This document shows, piece by piece, positions 6,996 through 9,500 of a stretch of 9,500 bases of DNA (position 1 is its first letter; each line of letters starts with the position of its first letter). The stretch is from contig CAZBZG010000190.1 of the NCBI GenBank assembly GCA_964496245.1, positions 1 through 9,500 of the forward strand, read 5' to 3'. The stretch is from CAZBZG01 sp964496245. GTDB taxonomy: Bacteria > Planctomycetota > SZUA-567. The translations under genes were made by a program, and so were the position numbers. The notes beneath the pieces are model-generated. The model was not told the origin of the DNA. It saw only the letters and a program-made list of their open reading frames with translations, and ran no database searches.

Positions 6996-7024
6996 AGTAT
7001 AGGGCATTCTCAATTCATTTGCAA
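6996..7024 (-). promoter_or_regulatory. Sigma-70-type promoter of the AraC-family gene
   Basis: On the minus strand: TTGCAA (7024-7019), a 17-bp spacer, TATACT (7001-6996). Five of six -10 bases match the consensus. Transcription would start near 6989, leaving a leader of about 25 nt before the GTG. TTGCAA is its own reverse complement, so the same box could also be read by a plus-strand promoter toward the URO-D-like gene, but the plus-strand -10 candidates (TGCATA at 7042-7047) are weaker. Confidence 0.65.
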
Positions 7025-7068
7025 GGAATCAGGGGGTACTATGCATAAGCAAGCGCCCGAACGAATGT

Positions 7069-7088
7069 TTTGTACAAATCTTGTCAAA
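7069..7088 (+). promoter_or_regulatory. Possible operator: palindrome and direct repeat in the URO-D leader
   Basis: TTTGTACAAA (7069-7078) is a perfect 10-bp palindrome. TTGTACAAA (7070-7078) and TTGTCAAA (7081-7088) also form an imperfect direct repeat offset by 11 bp, one helical turn. The second copy abuts the ribosome site AAAGGAG (7086-7092). The neighbouring AraC-type regulator is the obvious candidate binder. No experimental motif is known to me for it. Confidence 0.3.
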
Positions 7089-7097
7089 GGAGCCTTC

Positions 7098-8339
7098 ATG
7101 ACCATCCCGCCCGACGACCGCGCCTGCCTGGGCGCGCTGGTGGACCAGTACCTGGCGGTGGCCCATGACCCGGCCATGGATGAACGGCGGGAGCTCTGGC
7201 GGCGTCTGCACAATCTCGAGCCCACGCGGCCGCTGGTGTACCTGCGCGGCGGCCGGGTCTGGGGCGAGGTGCCCGAGATCCAGGTGCGCGAGTGCGCGCA
7301 TCCGGTGCTCCGCGGCGTGGAAGGGTCCCTGCGGAACCTGCTCTTTCGCGCGAGCCTGGGCGACGACAGCATATTCGAGCCGTGGCTCACCGTTCGCCCG
7401 GTCTTCCGCCAGAGCGGCTGGGGGCTCTCGGAAACGATCACGCGGCCGGACGAGGCCAAAGGCGCGTGGAAGGCGGACCATCCGCTCAAGGACCTCGACG
7501 ACCTCTCGCAGCTCGTCAAGCCGCAGCACGCGATCGACGAGGCTGCGACCGCCGAGCGGCTCGCCGTGGTTCAGGAGGCCGTAGGCGACCGCATCGACCT
7601 CGACCTCGACCGATCGCCCTGCTACACGGTCTGGTCGGGCGACCTGTCGACCGACCTGGGCCGGCTGCGCGGCATCGAACAGTTCATGATCGACATGTAC
7701 GAGGATCCCGAGGGGTTGCATCGGCTGCTCGCGTTCATTCGGGACGGCGTGCTCGCCGCGCACGCGCAAGCCGAAGCAGCCACCGACTGGGGGCTCTCCT
7801 CCCACCAGAACCAGGCCATGCCCTATGCCAAGGAACTGGACGACCCAGCGCCCAACCAGCGCGGACGCCGGCAGACCGAGCTCTGGGGGTTCCTGGCAGC
7901 GCAGGAGTTCACGCTCGTCAGCCCGGCCATGCACGACGAGTTCCTCCTCCAGTATCAGCTCCCCATCCTCGAGCGTTTCGCCCTCACCGCGTACGGCTGC
8001 TGCGAAGACCTGACCCGGAAGATCGACATGCTCCGGCAGATCCCGAACCTGCGCCGCATCGCCGTGGCGCCCCTGGCCGACCCCAAGGCCTGCGCCGAGC
8101 AGATCGGCAACGACTACGTCATGAGCTACCGCCCGAACCCGTCGCTCATGCTGAGCTGCGGCTATGACGAGGATCGCGTGCGCAAGATCATCTGCGAAGC
8201 GCTCGACAGTTTCGCCGGCCTCTCGATCGACATCACGCTCAAGGACGTGGACACGGCCGAAAACGACCCGACTCGGCTCAAGAAATGGACCCGCCTCGTA
8301 CGCGGCCTGGTCGAGGACCGCGCCGGCGCGTTCGCCTGA
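7098..8339 (+). CDS. URO-D-like superfamily protein with YGCCE motif (function unknown, methyltransferase-like)
   Basis: A 413-residue soluble protein of the uroporphyrinogen-decarboxylase superfamily, longer than HemE (about 350). The sequence has an N-terminal helical segment with RPLVYLRGGRVWGEVPEI, a central DLDRSPCYTVWSGDLSTDLGRLRGIEQF, and a C-terminal YGCCEDLTRKIDMLRQIPNLRRIAV with Cys301-Cys302, followed by LSCGYDE with Cys354. MtaA-type enzymes hold zinc with His-x-Cys and a later Cys; here the histidine is missing but several cysteines remain near that place. It therefore belongs to a separate, poorly described branch and is unlikely to be a haem-pathway enzyme. The ATG at 7098 follows AAAGGAG by 5 nt; the in-frame ATG at 7041 lacks a site. 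It is divergent from an AraC-type regulator, so it is probably inducible. Two strong hairpins follow its stop codon. The specific reaction is unknown. Confidence 0.85.
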   Translation: MTIPPDDRACLGALVDQYLAVAHDPAMDERRELWRRLHNLEPTRPLVYLRGGRVWGEVPEIQVRECAHPVLRGVEGSLRNLLFRASLGDDSIFEPWLTVRPVFRQSGWGLSETITRPDEAKGAWKADHPLKDLDDLSQLVKPQHAIDEAATAERLAVVQEAVGDRIDLDLDRSPCYTVWSGDLSTDLGRLRGIEQFMIDMYEDPEGLHRLLAFIRDGVLAAHAQAEAATDWGLSSHQNQAMPYAKELDDPAPNQRGRRQTELWGFLAAQEFTLVSPAMHDEFLLQYQLPILERFALTAYGCCEDLTRKIDMLRQIPNLRRIAVAPLADPKACAEQIGNDYVMSYRPNPSLMLSCGYDEDRVRKIICEALDSFAGLSIDITLKDVDTAENDPTRLKKWTRLVRGLVEDRAGAFA

Positions 8340-8349
8340 AGAAAGGTGC

Positions 8350-8373
8350 CATGCCCATCCTCGGATGGGCATG
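8350..8373. repeat. REP-like hairpin 1 after the URO-D-like gene
   Basis: CATGCCCATCC pairs perfectly with GGATGGGCATG around a TC dinucleotide (11-bp stem), beginning 10 bp after the stop codon at 8339. It is closely related to hairpin 2 at 8397. There is no T-run, so a REP-type palindrome or a rho-independent-like barrier are both possible. Confidence 0.7.
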
Positions 8374-8396
8374 CGATGCCTGGTTGCTTGTTGCGC

Positions 8397-8424
8397 GGCA
8401 TGCCCACCCGAGGGTGGGCATGCC
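8397..8424. repeat. REP-like hairpin 2 after the URO-D-like gene
   Basis: GGCATGCCCACCC pairs perfectly with GGGTGGGCATGCC around a GA dinucleotide (13-bp stem). Relative to hairpin 1, one T-A pair has become C-G in both arms and the TC centre is GA, its reverse complement, as if this is an inverted sister copy. The two hairpins are 23 bp apart. The outer arms (8345-8360 and 8412-8427) can also pair with each other over 16 bp with one mismatch and one wobble. Confidence 0.75.
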
Positions 8425-8465
8425 ACCCCGCTCCCGATCGCCCCCCTCCCATCGCATGCGCACGG

Positions 8466-8494
8466 TTGACAGCGGAAGCGATCCAGCCCATACT
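8466..8494 (+). promoter_or_regulatory. Sigma-70-type promoter of the hisF-like gene
   Basis: TTGACA (8466-8471), a 17-bp spacer and CATACT (8489-8494). The -35 box is perfect and the spacing ideal. The predicted start is near 8501, leaving a leader of about 33 nt. A 7-bp inverted repeat, GGTTGAC (8464-8470) and GTCAACC (8501-8507), brackets the promoter and could be an operator. Confidence 0.6.
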
Positions 8495-8520
8495 CTGGCG
8501 GTCAACCCGAACCCCGATAC

Positions 8521-8528
8521 GAGGAGGA
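8521..8528 (+). promoter_or_regulatory. Ribosome binding site of the hisF-like gene
   Basis: GAGGAGGA, 5 nt before the ATG at 8534. It rules out the longer frame that starts at 8285, inside the previous gene. Confidence 0.8.
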
Positions 8529-8533
8529 GACGC

Positions 8534-9295
8534 ATGGCCGACCCCATCCGCATCATGCCGTGCCTGGACATGCAGAACGGCCGCGTGGTCAAGGGCGTCC
8601 ACTTCGTGGACATCCGCGATGCCGGCGATCCGGTCGCATGCGCGCGCGCCTACTGCGAAGCGGGCGCGGACGAACTGGCGCTCCTGGACATCACGGCCAC
8701 GGTCGAGGGCCGCAACACCATGGTCGAGGTGGTCAAGCGCGTAGCCGAGGCTGCAACCGTTCCCTTCACCGTAGGCGGCGGCATCTCCGACATAGCGTCG
8801 GCCGAGCGCGTGCTCGAAGCGGGCGCGGACAAAATCTCCACGAGCAGCGCCGCCTTTCGCAAGCCCGAGCTCATTCCCGAGCTCGTCAAGGCCTTTGGCC
8901 CGAACAAGGTGACCGTGGCCATCGACGTGGACCAGAGCCAGGCCATGCCCTCGGGATACGAGGTCTACATCGACGGCGGCCGCACGGCCACGGGCCAGGA
9001 CGCCGTCGCGTGGGCCAAGCGCGTGGACGGCTTTGGCGTGCCCGTGATCCTGCCCACGAGCAAGGCGGGCGATGGCGCGCAGACCGGCTACGACCTGCCG
9101 GTCATCCGCGCGATCAAGGACGCGGTCGCGGCCGAGGTGGTGGCCTCGGGCGGCGCGGGCAAGGTCGAACACTTCCACGAGGCGGTCGAAGCGGGCGCCA
9201 CCATCCTGCTCGCCGCCTCGGTCTTCCATTTCGGCACGATCACGATCGGCGCGGTCAAGGACGACCTCCGCGGCCGCGGCATTCCGGTCGCATGA
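8534..9295 (+). CDS. hisF: Imidazole glycerol phosphate synthase cyclase subunit HisF, or a HisF paralogue
   Basis: A 253-residue (beta/alpha)8-barrel, the usual HisF length. HisF converts PRFAR and ammonia, supplied by the glutaminase HisH, into imidazole glycerol phosphate and AICAR in histidine synthesis. Family signatures are PCLDMQNGRVVKG (9-21), GADELALLDITA (44-55), FTVGGGIS (78-85), VASGGAG (203-209) and LAASVFHFG (226-234). The two catalytic aspartates, Asp11 and Asp130 in the Thermotoga enzyme, correspond to Asp12 and Asp131 here. Two conserved places differ: the usual SINTAA reads STSSAA (102-107), and the usual TS(I/M)DRDGT reads TSKAGDGA (175-182), losing one aspartate and a threonine of the phosphate-binding region. 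No other his genes flank it, and it has its own promoter. It may be the only HisF of a lineage with this variant or a side-pathway paralogue. Fold and family are certain, exact role less so. Confidence 0.85.
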   Translation: MADPIRIMPCLDMQNGRVVKGVHFVDIRDAGDPVACARAYCEAGADELALLDITATVEGRNTMVEVVKRVAEAATVPFTVGGGISDIASAERVLEAGADKISTSSAAFRKPELIPELVKAFGPNKVTVAIDVDQSQAMPSGYEVYIDGGRTATGQDAVAWAKRVDGFGVPVILPTSKAGDGAQTGYDLPVIRAIKDAVAAEVVASGGAGKVEHFHEAVEAGATILLAASVFHFGTITIGAVKDDLRGRGIPVA

Positions 9296-9384
9296 CGAAT
9301 GCGAAACGACGACCGGCCCGCGAGCCGTTCTCCCGCGGCCCGGCCGCAGGACGCCCGCACAACTTCAGATGCAGGAGCTTTGCA

Positions 9385-9500
9385 ATGGCTGACACCCCGC
9401 TGCTGATGAATTTTTTGGACACGAGAGAAACGCCTCACCCTCCTGAAATACACAAAAAGATGGTTCGGGCTTTACGTCATAAGCTTGGATGGGAAAATCA
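9385..9500 (+). CDS. Unrecognised protein, N-terminal part (runs off the right edge)
   Basis: An open frame starting ATG at 9385 runs to the edge without a stop (38 full codons). AGGAG lies 8 nt upstream (9373-9377). The product begins MADTPLLMNFLDTRETPHPP and continues with a basic helix-like stretch (IHKKMVRALRHKLGW). I do not recognise the family. The codon use and base composition differ from all other genes here: it is visibly A+T-rich, with T- and A-ending codons (TTT, TTA, AAA, CGT, CAT). It could be a recently acquired gene or a fragment. It follows hisF by 89 bp on the same strand. Confidence 0.5.
   Translation, partial: MADTPLLMNFLDTRETPHPPEIHKKMVRALRHKLGWEN

Noticed and set aside
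8346..8424. CRISPR-like or attachment-site interpretation of the paired repeats
   Set aside because: Only two units, each internally palindromic, and no spacer series or integrase gene nearby; a REP-type palindrome explains them better.
7029..8426. Minus-strand frame of 465 codons opposite the URO-D-like gene
   Set aside because: Antisense shadow in GC-rich DNA; the plus-strand gene has the ribosome site and family motifs.
9296..9384. Terminator after hisF
   Set aside because: The stretch is GC-rich with imperfect complementary pieces, but I found no clean stem followed by a T-run.

Overview
This is a GC-rich bacterial window with short, well-marked gene starts (GGAGG-type ribosome binding sites, ATG or GTG). 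It carries six complete protein genes and two partial ones. The gene mix is two URO-D-superfamily proteins, two AraC-type regulators, a lysine-rich topoisomerase I with four zinc fingers, and a HisF-type enzyme. It looks like a member of the Planctomycetes/Verrucomicrobia/Lentisphaerota/Kiritimatiellota sphere or a similar lineage. That placement is inferred from family associations I remember, not from a marker gene tree, and should be treated as tentative.

Left part (1-2960): a divergent unit. On the minus strand a free-standing homocysteine S-methyltransferase-type protein (585-1472) is followed by the start of a URO-D/MtaA-type methyltransferase (1-456, running off the left edge). On the plus strand, facing away, is a PocR-type AraC regulator (1794-2960) with a good promoter (extended -10, 17-bp spacing) and a hairpin in its leader. 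A zinc-thiol methyl acceptor enzyme, a URO-D corrinoid-type methyltransferase and a PocR-like sensor together suggest a small-molecule-induced, corrinoid-dependent methyl-transfer pathway. No corrinoid protein gene lies in the window, so the idea depends on what lies beyond position 1.

Middle (3265-5901): topA, a housekeeping gene with complete catalytic motifs, a strongly basic N-terminal tail, four C-terminal zinc fingers and an unusual Ser/Asp/Glu/Thr tripeptide-repeat tail encoded by a 9-bp tandem repeat.

Right part (6118-8339): a second divergent unit, an AraC-family regulator (minus) and a URO-D-like protein with a YGCCE motif (plus). They are separated by about 134 bp holding a good promoter for the regulator (TTGCAA-N17-TATACT) and a palindrome in the leader of the URO-D gene. 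Two related, nearly perfect hairpins with a compensatory base-pair change follow the URO-D stop codon. A HisF-type gene (8534-9295) comes next with its own promoter (TTGACA-N17-CATACT). The window ends in the first 38 codons of an unrecognised reading frame with clearly lower GC content (9385 to the edge). No tRNA, rRNA, CRISPR array or transposase gene was seen.
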